Of a DNA stretch of 64,000 nt, positions 8,826 through 16,551 are shown in pieces (position 1 is the stretch's first letter; each line of letters opens with the position of its first letter). The notes beneath the pieces are model-generated. The model made no database searches and was not told the origin of the DNA. It saw nothing but the letters and a program-made list of their open reading frames with translations. The DNA is from an uncultured Eubacterium sp. (lineage in GTDB: Bacteria > Bacillota > Clostridia > Lachnospirales > Lachnospiraceae): positions 1-64,000 of the forward strand of contig CAKRFN010000012.1 in the NCBI GenBank assembly GCA_934320655.1. The letters are read 5' to 3'. The position numbers were made by a program, and so were the translations under genes.

Positions 8826-8847
8826 TAATTACACAAGTAATGAGCCA
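8822..8847. promoter_or_regulatory. Candidate operator for the YtrA-like repressor
   Basis: An imperfect 26-bp palindrome has outer TGG/CCA and inner ATTAC-ACAA-GTAAT. It starts inside the -10 element and covers the expected transcription start. This position is ideal for autorepression by the GntR-family protein encoded at 8925-9287. YtrA-type regulators are known to bind such palindromes near their own promoters; the pairing here is inference. Confidence 0.5.
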
Positions 8848-8924
8848 TACAACTAAATAAGTGAAAAGAAATAGAGAGTTATGTAACTGTCGGGAACAGA
8901 TGCATAGACAGGGAGGTGTAACAT

Positions 8925-9287
8925 TTGAATGAACTGTTATCTCAGGATAAATCCATTTATTTGCAGCTAAGTGAGATGATAGAGACAGATATCCTGCGTG
9001 GGATTCTGCTGGAGGAGGAACGGGTACCCAGTACGAATGAACTGGCGAAGCTCTATACCATCAATCCGGCGACTGCAGCGAAGGGAATCAATCTGCTCGT
9101 GGATGAGGGAATCTTGTATAAAAAGAGGGGGATCGGCATGTTTGTAGCAAAGGGTGCAAAGGAACAGATCATAAATAAGCGTAAAGATGCATTTTATGAA
9201 AATTATATGAAAGGTCTGTTAGAAGAAGCAAAGAGCCTGGGTATCAGCAGTGATCAGTTAATTGAGATGATCCGCGCGCATGAATAG
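8925..9287 (+). CDS. GntR-family transcriptional regulator, YtrA subfamily
   Basis: The 120-residue protein has an N-terminal winged helix-turn-helix: SIYLQLSEMIETDILRG at about residues 9-25, then VPSTNELAKLYTINPATAAK at about 33-52 as the HTH, and the wing LYKKRGIGMFVA at about 66-77. A short helical tail of about 40 residues follows. This small size is typical of YtrA-type members, which lack a large effector domain and dimerise through the tail. The start is a TTG at 8925 behind GGGAGGTG; the nearby ATG at 8929 is out of frame. The stop overlaps an upstream in-frame ATG of the ABC ATPase gene, so the two are co-transcribed. It most likely represses its own transporter operon and responds to envelope or antibiotic stress; the ligand is unknown. 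Confidence 0.9.
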   Translation: MNELLSQDKSIYLQLSEMIETDILRGILLEEERVPSTNELAKLYTINPATAAKGINLLVDEGILYKKRGIGMFVAKGAKEQIINKRKDAFYENYMKGLLEEAKSLGISSDQLIEMIRAHE

Positions 9288-9300
9288 GGGGATGAATAAT

Positions 9301-10176
9301 ATGGGACAGTTAGTATGTGAGAATCTTACAAAACAGTATGGAAAGAAACAGGTGCTTGATGGCATTGACCTGACGATCGAGCAGGGAAAGATCTATGGAC
9401 TGATCGGAAGAAACGGAGCCGGTAAGACGACACTGCTGTCGATTCTGACAGCACAGAATCCGGCAACAGGCGGAACCGTCACATATGATGGCATGCCGGT
9501 GTGGGAGAACCGTGAGGCGTTGGATCATCTGTGCTTTTCCAGAGAACTCAATACGCTCTCTGTGCTTGGTCCGAATACGATTAAGGTCAAAGAATATCTC
9601 CGGATGGCCCGCACGTATTATCCGAACTGGGATGTCGGGATGGAAAAACGACTGGTAGAGCAATTTGGTCTGGATGTGAAAAAGAAGATCTCCAAGATGT
9701 CCAAAGGCATGCTGTCTATGGTGACGATCATTGTCGCACTGGCGAGTAAAGCGGAGATCACGATCCTTGATGAGCCGGTGGCTGGTCTGGATGTGGTGGC
9801 CAGAGAAGATTTTTACCGGCTGATCTTAGAGGAGCATGAGGCTACCGGCAGAACATTTGTGATCTCTACGCATATCATTGAGGAGGCGGCAAATGTTTTC
9901 GGGGAAGTCATTTTCTTAAAAGACGGTAAGATCTTATTAAAGGAGGATACGCAGGAATTGTTGGAGCGCGCAGTACATGTGAGTGGTCTCGCAGAGGAGG
10001 TAGATAGCGCATGTGCACATCTTGCGGTGCATCATACAGAGATGATCGGACGCAGCAAGGGCGTGACGGTACTGCTCGGTGAGGGACAGTCGCTGGCTGA
10101 CGGCTATGATGTGACGGTACAGCCGGTATCGCTGCAGAATCTGTTTGTAGCATTGTGTGGAAGGGAGGCATCATAA
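9301..10176 (+). CDS. ABC transporter ATP-binding protein (YtrB-like)
   Basis: This is the nucleotide-binding subunit of an ABC transporter, acting on the inner face of the membrane with the permease-like proteins that follow. Walker A is GRNGAGKTTLL, the signature region is a degenerate SKMSKGMLSMVTI, Walker B with its Glu is ITILDEPVAGLD, and the switch histidine is in STHIIEE. The C-terminal 80 or so residues are an accessory domain common in exporter ATPases. The frame is open from an ATG at 9280, but the ATG at 9301 has AGGGGG nine bases upstream and is the better start. Its stop overlaps the next start in the ATAATG arrangement. The weak signature motif resembles the S-K-G-M form seen in YtrB-like proteins. 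Confidence 0.9.
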   Translation: MGQLVCENLTKQYGKKQVLDGIDLTIEQGKIYGLIGRNGAGKTTLLSILTAQNPATGGTVTYDGMPVWENREALDHLCFSRELNTLSVLGPNTIKVKEYLRMARTYYPNWDVGMEKRLVEQFGLDVKKKISKMSKGMLSMVTIIVALASKAEITILDEPVAGLDVVAREDFYRLILEEHEATGRTFVISTHIIEEAANVFGEVIFLKDGKILLKEDTQELLERAVHVSGLAEEVDSACAHLAVHHTEMIGRSKGVTVLLGEGQSLADGYDVTVQPVSLQNLFVALCGREAS

Positions 10177-10844
10177 TGAAAATGAATGGATTGACACGTT
10201 CACTGCGTTATGCGGGCTTTCGGGCCGGGCGGGTGCTTGGAACGGCAATATTGATGTCAGTTGGTTTTGTTCTCTATTTTACACTGATAGCCGGTGAAGC
10301 ATTCAGCATGCAGAATCTGGTGTCGCGCCTTCCGGAGACCGTGTTATTTATCGGTGCGCTTATATTTATGATCTATGGAATGCTGGATCTGGTGACCTAC
10401 ACGCAGTTGACGCTCAGTTACGGTTCCACGCGAAAGGATGCAATGATCAGTGTGATCTACATGGATCTGCTGCAGATTGTCGGGATGCTCCTCGTTGTAT
10501 ATCTGATTTTCACATTTGCACCGGCAGCATGGATGCCGATGGGGACATTAGAGGCATGCGCACTGGCGCAGAATATATTTTTTATTGCCAGCAGCATTGC
10601 GCTGATAAACGGTATGCTGATCTACCGTTTCGGAAAGGTGGCATACTATATATTTACGTTTCTGGCGGCAGTGATCAGTGGGGCGGTTGCAGGTTTTACG
10701 GCTTTTATGGGCAAGATGTCTGTATTGGGCAATGTGTTCCGGATCGGTGGCTTGTCAGTGTTTGATCTGATCGGAGTTGTGTTATTTGTGATCGCATCGG
10801 TCATCTGCTGGCTGTTTATCCGTAAAATAGAGGTACGTGTGTAA
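10176..10844 (+). CDS. ABC transporter permease-like integral membrane protein
   Basis: The protein has about 222 residues and roughly six hydrophobic segments, for example AILMSVGFVLYFTLIAG, LFIGALIFMIYGMLDLV, IVGMLLVVYLIFTF and LIGVVLFVIASVICWLFI. The loop LSYGSTRKDAM resembles the cytoplasmic coupling segment of small ABC-2-like permeases (Y-G-x-T-R-K). The ATG at 10176 overlaps the stop of the ATPase gene and follows AAGGGAGG. The neighbouring gene at 10880 encodes a protein of similar layout, suggesting a heterodimeric permease. The substrate cannot be read from the sequence. Confidence 0.75.
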   Translation: MKMNGLTRSLRYAGFRAGRVLGTAILMSVGFVLYFTLIAGEAFSMQNLVSRLPETVLFIGALIFMIYGMLDLVTYTQLTLSYGSTRKDAMISVIYMDLLQIVGMLLVVYLIFTFAPAAWMPMGTLEACALAQNIFFIASSIALINGMLIYRFGKVAYYIFTFLAAVISGAVAGFTAFMGKMSVLGNVFRIGGLSVFDLIGVVLFVIASVICWLFIRKIEVRV

Positions 10845-10879
10845 ACAATAGAGTGTTGACGGTAGGAGGGAATTGATAG

Positions 10880-11608
10880 ATGAAACGGTATATACAGGAT
10901 GTATGGAAACAGTTCTGCCTGATGCGGGATCTGCTGCTTGCTGGAGTACTGTTCCTGGGTGGTCTGTATGTGGTAGGTATGGTGATTGTGGTTGTATTGA
11001 TGTCGGGTACAGAGGAGGACAGCGTATTTTTGATGGGCAGCCTGATGGTAGTAGGGGCACTGTTCTATATGTGTTTCTTTTCGGCTGCCCAGATGGTCAT
11101 AAATTACAATTATGCGATTGCCATGGGGCAGACGCGCAGGCAGACGCTGCCGGCATATATGACGGCGACATGGATTGTTTATCTGATATTTGATCTGGCA
11201 GTTGTGCTATTGCATTGGATCGAACAGCGTTTTCTGGCAGTGATCTATCCGGGAATCGTACAGGAGGACGTTGCGCAGCCGATCCTGCGCTGGCAGTATC
11301 TGCTGCTCATTGCGCTGGTTGGCATGGCAGTGACGATGCTGATGGGTGCAGCGGTCACACGGTTCGGGCGGACGGCATATTATGTATTCTGGGTAGTGAT
11401 GCTGGTCATCCTGATCGGTCTGCCGCGCGGCTTTACTTATCTGAAGCAATATCAGTCAGGCAGCGCGCTCACAATAGCGCTGCAGCAGATGACCGCATAT
11501 GTGGGTGCGCATGTACAGCTGATCCTGACGGCAGGCGGTGTGATTGGTTCCGTGATCTGCATCATAGCAGCATGTCTGATGCTGCGCAGGCAGCAGGTAT
11601 CAATTTAA
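10880..11608 (+). CDS. Second ABC permease-like membrane protein
   Basis: The 242-residue protein has about six transmembrane segments, including LLAGVLFLGGLYVVGMVIVVV, SLMVVGALFYMCFF, WIVYLIFDLAVVLL, YLLLIALVGMAVTMLMGA and VIGSVICIIAACLM. The loop IAMGQTRRQTLPAYM parallels the S-T-R-K-D loop of the preceding gene, so the two are probably diverged partners. TAGGAGGG precedes the ATG. It is the last gene of the GntR-ABC operon before an approximately 80-base gap with imperfect tandem TGATAGT-like repeats (11607-11634). Confidence 0.75.
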   Translation: MKRYIQDVWKQFCLMRDLLLAGVLFLGGLYVVGMVIVVVLMSGTEEDSVFLMGSLMVVGALFYMCFFSAAQMVINYNYAIAMGQTRRQTLPAYMTATWIVYLIFDLAVVLLHWIEQRFLAVIYPGIVQEDVAQPILRWQYLLLIALVGMAVTMLMGAAVTRFGRTAYYVFWVVMLVILIGLPRGFTYLKQYQSGSALTIALQQMTAYVGAHVQLILTAGGVIGSVICIIAACLMLRRQQVSI

Positions 11609-11688
11609 TGATAGTTAATGATAGCTGATGATATCTGGTGGCCAGTCAGCGGATCATCATAAAATAAGAGCGAATGAGGGAAGAAAAG

Positions 11689-12510
11689 ATGGGTAACATA
11701 CAACAATTTGCAAAAAAGCATACATTCATCTACTGTATTCTGGCAGAGATCTTTGTGCTGGGCGGCATGATGCTGTGCTCTATCGCATGGCAGATCCTGC
11801 TGCGGAATGTTCCGCTCGGGGAATATACGATACTGGCATTGCAGGAGGCATGCGGGGCACTGCTCGCCTATGTCGTGCTCCGGCAGAGCGGCGGCGGGGA
11901 TGTGCTGCTAGAAAAGGGAATCGGCTTTCGTAAAGGGCTTGTTGTCGGCGGCTATTTTCTGGTGGTCGGTGTGATCTCGGCAGCCTCACAGCTCGTCTCC
12001 TACGAGGGAGAGCGGATGCTGCGGCCCGGTTATGAGATCGCGGTTTTTGCGGTGTGTATGTTTCTGGTTGGCATGACGGAAGAATTTTTGTGCAGGGGAA
12101 CGATCGCGCAGCTATTGCTTGAGCGCTACGGAGCGACGAAATCCGGTGTGTGGAAAGCGGTGATCGTTTCAGGTGTGCTGTTTGGTGCGGCGCATCTGAC
12201 GAATCTCATCGGTGCAGAGCCGGTCGGCGTACTCGTTCAGTGTGTCGTAGCCGGAATGATGGGTATGGCGTTTGCCGCGATCTATTTCCGGACGGGAAAT
12301 CTGTGGGTGAGCGTATTTTTACACGGCTTCGTCGATCTGTGCGGACTGATCACGAGCGGACTGTACGGAGCGGGCGGCGCGTCGGAGGTGATCTCCGGCT
12401 ATGAGCCGGTGCAGTTCATCGGAGTTGTCTATTATGTGATTTTATTGTCAGTATTATTGCGCAAAAAGAAAATGAACGAGATTCTGATGCGGATCAATCA
12501 GGATCAGTAG
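11689..12510 (+). CDS. CPBP-family intramembrane metalloprotease (CAAX protease-like)
   Basis: This integral membrane protein of about 273 residues carries the family motifs. EEFLCRG in the middle is the E-E-x-x-x-R motif, GAAHLTNL is the following F-x-x-x-H motif, and FLHGFVDLCG carries the later H-x-x-x-D/N motif. About seven hydrophobic helices are visible. Family members cleave prenylated proteins or act in bacteriocin self-immunity or signalling; the actual substrate is unknown. An in-frame ATG exists at 11674, but the ATG at 11689 has GAGGGAAG at proper spacing. It follows the ABC operon by about 80 bases without a clear terminator and may be read through from it. Confidence 0.85.
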   Translation: MGNIQQFAKKHTFIYCILAEIFVLGGMMLCSIAWQILLRNVPLGEYTILALQEACGALLAYVVLRQSGGGDVLLEKGIGFRKGLVVGGYFLVVGVISAASQLVSYEGERMLRPGYEIAVFAVCMFLVGMTEEFLCRGTIAQLLLERYGATKSGVWKAVIVSGVLFGAAHLTNLIGAEPVGVLVQCVVAGMMGMAFAAIYFRTGNLWVSVFLHGFVDLCGLITSGLYGAGGASEVISGYEPVQFIGVVYYVILLSVLLRKKKMNEILMRINQDQ

Positions 12511-12606
12511 CCAGAAATTACCTATCATATTTTATGTGTCGGCGGAAACACTAGCAATGAGTAGGAAACATACTCAAAAAGCAAAAGTATGATGGAGGAA
12601 ACAATC

Positions 12607-12819
12607 ATGGCAACAACCAATTCAAAGACCGGTACAAACCAGATGGAAGTGCCCGAGGCAAAGGACGCGATGAAGCGTTTTAAGGAAGAGGTCGCAAGTG
12701 AGTTAGGCGTACAGTTAAAGGATGGCTACAACGGAGATCTTTCTTCCCGTGAGGCTGGTTCTATCGGTGGCGAGATGGTCCGCAAGATGATCAGAAAGCA
12801 GGAGGAGCAGATGAAATAA
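12607..12819 (+). CDS. Alpha/beta-type small acid-soluble spore protein
   Basis: The 70-residue product contains the two SASP signature blocks: EVASELGVQL in the first helix and the germination-protease region through SREAGSIGGEMVRKMI in the second. Such proteins coat spore DNA, protect it from UV and heat, and are degraded at germination by GPR protease. GATGGAGG precedes the ATG at 12607; two in-frame ATGs upstream (12589, 12592) lie before the ribosome binding site. The sequence CATACTC at 12569-12575 resembles a sigma-G -10 element, but no convincing -35 was found. The gene shows that the organism makes endospores. Confidence 0.93.
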   Translation: MATTNSKTGTNQMEVPEAKDAMKRFKEEVASELGVQLKDGYNGDLSSREAGSIGGEMVRKMIRKQEEQMK

Positions 12820-12873
12820 TTTCATCGCTTCCGGTTGCGGATCACAGACAGATTGAACGCAGACCAGAAAGAG

Positions 12874-12952
12874 ACAGGGTATATCCGGGCGCTCCCGTGA
12901 TGCGCAAATGCGCAAAAACAGGTGAGCGGCATCAGATATATCCTGTTTTTTT
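12874..12952 (+). terminator. Terminator downstream of the spore-protein gene
   Basis: ACAGGGTATATC (12874-12885) pairs with GATATATCCTGT (12935-12946), with one G-U pair, and a T-run follows to 12952. An inner TGCGCA-AA-TGCGCA hairpin lies in the loop. Confidence 0.7.
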
Positions 12953-12972
12953 GTATACTTCGCATACCGCTC

Positions 12973-13004
12973 GGGCGCGAAAGAGTCGCAAGCGCCCCTT
13001 TTTT
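12973..13004 (+). terminator. Second small terminator-like hairpin
   Basis: GGGCGC (12973-12978) pairs with GCGCCC (12992-12997), followed by a T-run to 13004. It insulates trigger factor from upstream transcription. Confidence 0.6.
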
Positions 13005-13168
13005 AATGTTTCCGCATAAAAAAAGTAAAAAAGAGGTGGAAATTCCGAAATTCCTATGTTATAATTCATAAATGACTGCATAGGCGTTGCTATGCCCTTT
13101 TGCAGCAGCGCTTTTCATAATATATATTTTAAATATGTAAGATAATGTTTAAGGAGGAAACAGTTACA

Positions 13169-14497
13169 ATGAATGTACAGGTTGAGGATTTAGGAAAGAA
13201 TATGGTCAAGCTCACCGTCGAGGTGGAGGCTGATGCGTTAGATGCAGCGATTAAGTCAGCATATAATAAGCAGAAAAATAAGATTTCCATTCCGGGCTTC
13301 CGCAAGGGCAAGGTGCCTCAGGCAATGATCGAGAAGATGTATGGTGTGGAGATCTTCTACGAAGATGCTGCCAATGAGCTGTTACAGAAAAATTATCCCA
13401 CAGCCGTAGACGAGAGTGGTGTGGATGTCGTATCACAGCCGAGCGTAGATGTGACCCAGCTCGAGAAGGGCAAGCCGTTTATCTTTACCGCAGAGGTGGC
13501 AAAGAGACCTGAGGTGACATTAGGAAAGTACAACGGTGTGACCGTAACCAAGATCGATACGAGCGTATCTGACGAGGAAGTAGATACCGAGATCGAGACA
13601 CAGAGAAATGCAAATGCGAGAACCATCACCGTGACAGACCGTGCGGTTGCAGAGGGTGACACCGCAGTGATCGACTTCGAGGGATTCGTAGACGGCGTTG
13701 CATTTGAGGGTGGCAAGGGAGAGAATCATCCGTTAGAGATCGGTTCCCACTCTTTCATCGATACATTTGAGGATCAGCTTGTTGGCAAGAATACCGGTGA
13801 TGAGGTCGAGGTCAATGTGACCTTCCCTGAGCAGTATCAGGCAGAGGAGTTAGCCGGAAAGCCCGCAATGTTCAAGGTAAAGATCAACGAGATCCGCGCA
13901 AAGGAGCTGCCGGAGCTGAACGATGAGTTCGTACAGGACGTATCAGAGTTCGATACAATGGCAGAGTACCGCGAGGATGTAAAGAAGAAGTTACAGGAGC
14001 GCAAGGAGAACGCTGCGAAGGGCACCAAGGAGGACGAGGCGATCCAGAAGATCATCGACAAGTCCAAGATGGAGATCCCTGAGGCGATGATCGATATGCA
14101 GGCAGAGGGCATGATCGATGAGTTTGCACAGAGAATCGCTGCACAGGGCATGTCATTTGACCAGTATCTGCAGTTCTCAGGCATGACGGTTGACAAGCTC
14201 AAGGAGCAGGTTCGTCCGGAGGCATTACAGCGCATCCAGAGCAGTCTCGTATTAGAGCAGATCGCAAAAGAAGAAAATATTGAGGCATCTGATGAGGATG
14301 TTGATGCAGAGATCGAAAAGATGGCTTCTATGTATGGCATGAAGGCAGAGGATCTCAAGAATTACATGGGTGATTCTGAGAAGGAGTCCATGAAGAGAGA
14401 TATTGCTGTAAAGAAGGCAGTAGAGTTCGTAATGGCGAATGTGAAGGAGCGAGCAAAGGCAAAGCCCAAGACTACTACAGAAACAGACGCTGAATAA
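13169..14497 (+). CDS. tig: Trigger factor, ribosome-associated chaperone and peptidyl-prolyl isomerase
   Basis: The 442-residue protein has the usual three domains. The N-terminal ribosome-binding domain contains PGFRKGKVPQAMIEKMYG at about residues 36-53, holding the G-F-R-x-G-x-x-P signature. The central FKBP-type isomerase domain starts near AEGDTAVIDFEGFVDG, at about residue 160. A long helical C-terminal chaperone domain follows. It binds nascent chains at the ribosomal exit tunnel. The upstream in-frame ATG at 13145 precedes the ribosome binding site AAGGAGG (13151-13157), so the ATG at 13169 is the start. A TATAAT lies near 13060, and a small hairpin GCATAG/CTATGC is near 13079-13096 in the leader. 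It heads the clp/lon block, with a terminator after it. Confidence 0.95.
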   Translation: MNVQVEDLGKNMVKLTVEVEADALDAAIKSAYNKQKNKISIPGFRKGKVPQAMIEKMYGVEIFYEDAANELLQKNYPTAVDESGVDVVSQPSVDVTQLEKGKPFIFTAEVAKRPEVTLGKYNGVTVTKIDTSVSDEEVDTEIETQRNANARTITVTDRAVAEGDTAVIDFEGFVDGVAFEGGKGENHPLEIGSHSFIDTFEDQLVGKNTGDEVEVNVTFPEQYQAEELAGKPAMFKVKINEIRAKELPELNDEFVQDVSEFDTMAEYREDVKKKLQERKENAAKGTKEDEAIQKIIDKSKMEIPEAMIDMQAEGMIDEFAQRIAAQGMSFDQYLQFSGMTVDKLKEQVRPEALQRIQSSLVLEQIAKEENIEASDEDVDAEIEKMASMYGMKAEDLKNYMGDSEKESMKRDIAVKKAVEFVMANVKERAKAKPKTTTETDAE

Positions 14498-14507
14498 ACG
14501 AAAGATC

Positions 14508-14552
14508 AAAGCAGGCTGACCTTGTATAAGGTCAGTCTGCTTTCTACATTTT
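14508..14552 (+). terminator. Terminator after tig
   Basis: The 16-base arms 14508-14523 (starting AAAGCAGGC) and 14528-14543 pair almost perfectly around a GTAT loop, followed by a T-rich stretch. It separates tig from clpP. Confidence 0.8.
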
Positions 14553-14581
14553 GCTAATTAGGTTTGAAGGAGGTTTTTGAT

Positions 14582-15169
14582 ATGAGTTTAGTACCTTACG
14601 TCGTAGAGCAGACGAGCAGGGGCGAGCGTTCGTATGACATTTATTCCCGCTTATTGAAGGAGCGTATTATTTTTCTCGGAGAGGAAGTTAATGAGACGAC
14701 TGCCAGCCTGACCGTGGCACAGTTGTTATTCCTCGAGTCAGAAGACCCGGGAAAGGACATCCACTTATATATCAACTCACCCGGCGGAGTCGTTACCGCA
14801 GGTCTGGCGATCTATGACACGATGCAGTACATCAAGTGTGACGTATCCACGATCTGTATCGGAATGGCTGCCAGCATGGGTGCATTCTTACTGTCCGGCG
14901 GAGCCAAGGGCAAGCGTTTTGCGCTGCCGAATGCGGAGATCATGATTCATCAGCCGTCCGGCGGAGCGAGAGGACAGGCAACCGAGATCCAGATCGCAGC
15001 CGAGAATATTTTAAAGACCAAGAAGAAATTAAACGAGATTCTCGCTGCAAATACCGGAAAGCCGGTTGAGCAGATCGCAGCCGATACCGAGCGCGACAAC
15101 TACATGAGTGCGCAGGAAGCCGTAGAGTACGGACTGATCGACAGCATTATTACGAATCACAGTAACTAA
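14582..15169 (+). CDS. clpP: ATP-dependent Clp protease proteolytic subunit
   Basis: The 195-residue serine protease forms the ClpP barrel. The catalytic Ser is in GMAASMGAFLL, near residue 97, the catalytic His is in MIHQPSGGARGQATEI, and the Asp is in the RDNYMSAQEA region. The IYINSPGG-type motif appears as LYINSPGGVVTAG. GAAGGAGG precedes the ATG at 14582; an upstream TTG in frame is less likely. The clpX gene follows after 15 bases, so the two subunits are made together. Confidence 0.96.
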   Translation: MSLVPYVVEQTSRGERSYDIYSRLLKERIIFLGEEVNETTASLTVAQLLFLESEDPGKDIHLYINSPGGVVTAGLAIYDTMQYIKCDVSTICIGMAASMGAFLLSGGAKGKRFALPNAEIMIHQPSGGARGQATEIQIAAENILKTKKKLNEILAANTGKPVEQIAADTERDNYMSAQEAVEYGLIDSIITNHSN

Positions 15170-15184
15170 TCAGGAGAGACGATA

Positions 15185-16429
15185 GTGGCAGGTAAAAATA
15201 TGGAAAAGATTCGCTGCAGCTTTTGTGGAAAGACACAGGATCAGGTGCGCAAGCTGATCGCAGGACCCGGCGGAGCCTATATCTGCGATGAGTGCGTGGA
15301 CATCTGTGCAGAGATCATAGAGGAGGAGTTTGAGGATGAACCGGCAGCACAGCCGAAGGCTGACTTCGAGATCAATCTTCAAAAGCCGAAAAAATTAAAG
15401 GAATTTCTCGATGACTATGTCATCGGACAGGATGAGGCAAAAAAAGTATTGTCCGTGGCTGTGTACAATCATTATAAGCGTATTACGAGTGAGCAGGAGA
15501 TCGATGTCGAGCTGCAAAAGAGTAATATTTTAATGCTCGGTCCGACCGGTTCCGGAAAGACACTGCTGGCGCAGACACTCGCGCGTGTGCTCAATGTACC
15601 GTTTGCGATCGCAGATGCGACGACACTGACCGAGGCGGGTTATGTCGGTGAGGATGTAGAGAACATCCTGCTCAAGCTGATTCAGGCAGCCGATTACGAT
15701 GTAGAGCGCGCACAGTGCGGCATTGTCTACATCGATGAGATTGATAAGATCACGAAAAAATCTGAGAATGTATCGATTACCCGTGACGTATCGGGTGAGG
15801 GTGTCCAGCAGGCACTTTTAAAGATTCTGGAGGGAACGCAGGCGAGTGTGCCGCCGCAGGGAGGCAGAAAGCATCCCCAGCAGGAGCTGATACAGATCGA
15901 TACAACGAATATTTTGTTTATCTGTGGCGGTGCGTTTGACGGTCTTGAGAAGATCATCGAGAACCGTATGGATCAGAAGTCGATCGGATTTAATGCAGAG
16001 ATCCGTGAAAAGCATGAGCGCAATACCGGAGAACTGTTCAAGCATGTGATGCCGCAGGATTTTGTGAAGTTTGGACTGATCCCCGAGTTTGTAGGCCGTG
16101 TGCCGGTGACAGTTTCCCTCGATTCGCTGGATAAGGATGCGCTGATGCGTATTCTGCGCGAGCCGAAGAATTCACTGATCAAGCAGTACACCAAGCTGTT
16201 TGAGCTGGATGGAGTCGAGCTGTACTTCAAGGATGACGCGGTCGAGGCGATTGCAGATCAATCGCTGGCTCAGAAAACCGGAGCGAGAGGTCTGCGTTCG
16301 ATCATGGAGCGCACGCTGGAGGATCTGATGTATGAGATCCCTTCGGATGAGGACATTGTGGCATGTACGATTACCCGTGAGGCGGTCGAATCTGGCGGAG
16401 AACCGGAGATTGAGCGCAAGGGTGCTTAA
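15185..16429 (+). CDS. clpX: ATP-dependent Clp protease ATP-binding subunit ClpX
   Basis: The 414-residue AAA+ unfoldase feeds substrates into ClpP. The N-terminal zinc-binding domain has CSFCGKTQ and CDECVDIC at about residues 11-40. Walker A is GPTGSGKTLLAQTL, Walker B is GIVYIDEIDKI, the ClpP-binding loop is in KSIGFNAE (I-G-F), and sensor 2 is in GARGLRSI. The start is a GTG at 15185 with CAGGAGAG upstream. It is co-transcribed with clpP, and a strong terminator follows. Confidence 0.96.
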   Translation: MAGKNMEKIRCSFCGKTQDQVRKLIAGPGGAYICDECVDICAEIIEEEFEDEPAAQPKADFEINLQKPKKLKEFLDDYVIGQDEAKKVLSVAVYNHYKRITSEQEIDVELQKSNILMLGPTGSGKTLLAQTLARVLNVPFAIADATTLTEAGYVGEDVENILLKLIQAADYDVERAQCGIVYIDEIDKITKKSENVSITRDVSGEGVQQALLKILEGTQASVPPQGGRKHPQQELIQIDTTNILFICGGAFDGLEKIIENRMDQKSIGFNAEIREKHERNTGELFKHVMPQDFVKFGLIPEFVGRVPVTVSLDSLDKDALMRILREPKNSLIKQYTKLFELDGVELYFKDDAVEAIADQSLAQKTGARGLRSIMERTLEDLMYEIPSDEDIVACTITREAVESGGEPEIERKGA

Positions 16430-16447
16430 ATGAAATGATGCATGTAG

Positions 16448-16482
16448 CCCGCCTGTAGAATCGTTACAGGCGGGTTTTGTTA
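16448..16482 (+). terminator. Terminator after clpX
   Basis: CCCGCCTGTA (16448-16457) pairs perfectly with TACAGGCGGG (16465-16474), followed by TTTTGTT. Confidence 0.8.
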
Positions 16483-16551
16483 TTGCCATGCATCCGTTGG
16501 AAACTGCCGGTGGGAGCTCCTGCCGGTATCGAAATGGGGGAGGATAAAAGC

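Noticed and set aside
11607..11634. Short tandem TGATAGT-type repeats after the second permease gene
   Set aside because: Only three imperfect 9-10 base units, likely slippage; no function suggested.
12555..12600. Sigma-G promoter for the spore-protein gene
   Set aside because: CATACTC resembles the -10, but no matching -35 lies at the right distance, so it is not listed as a feature.
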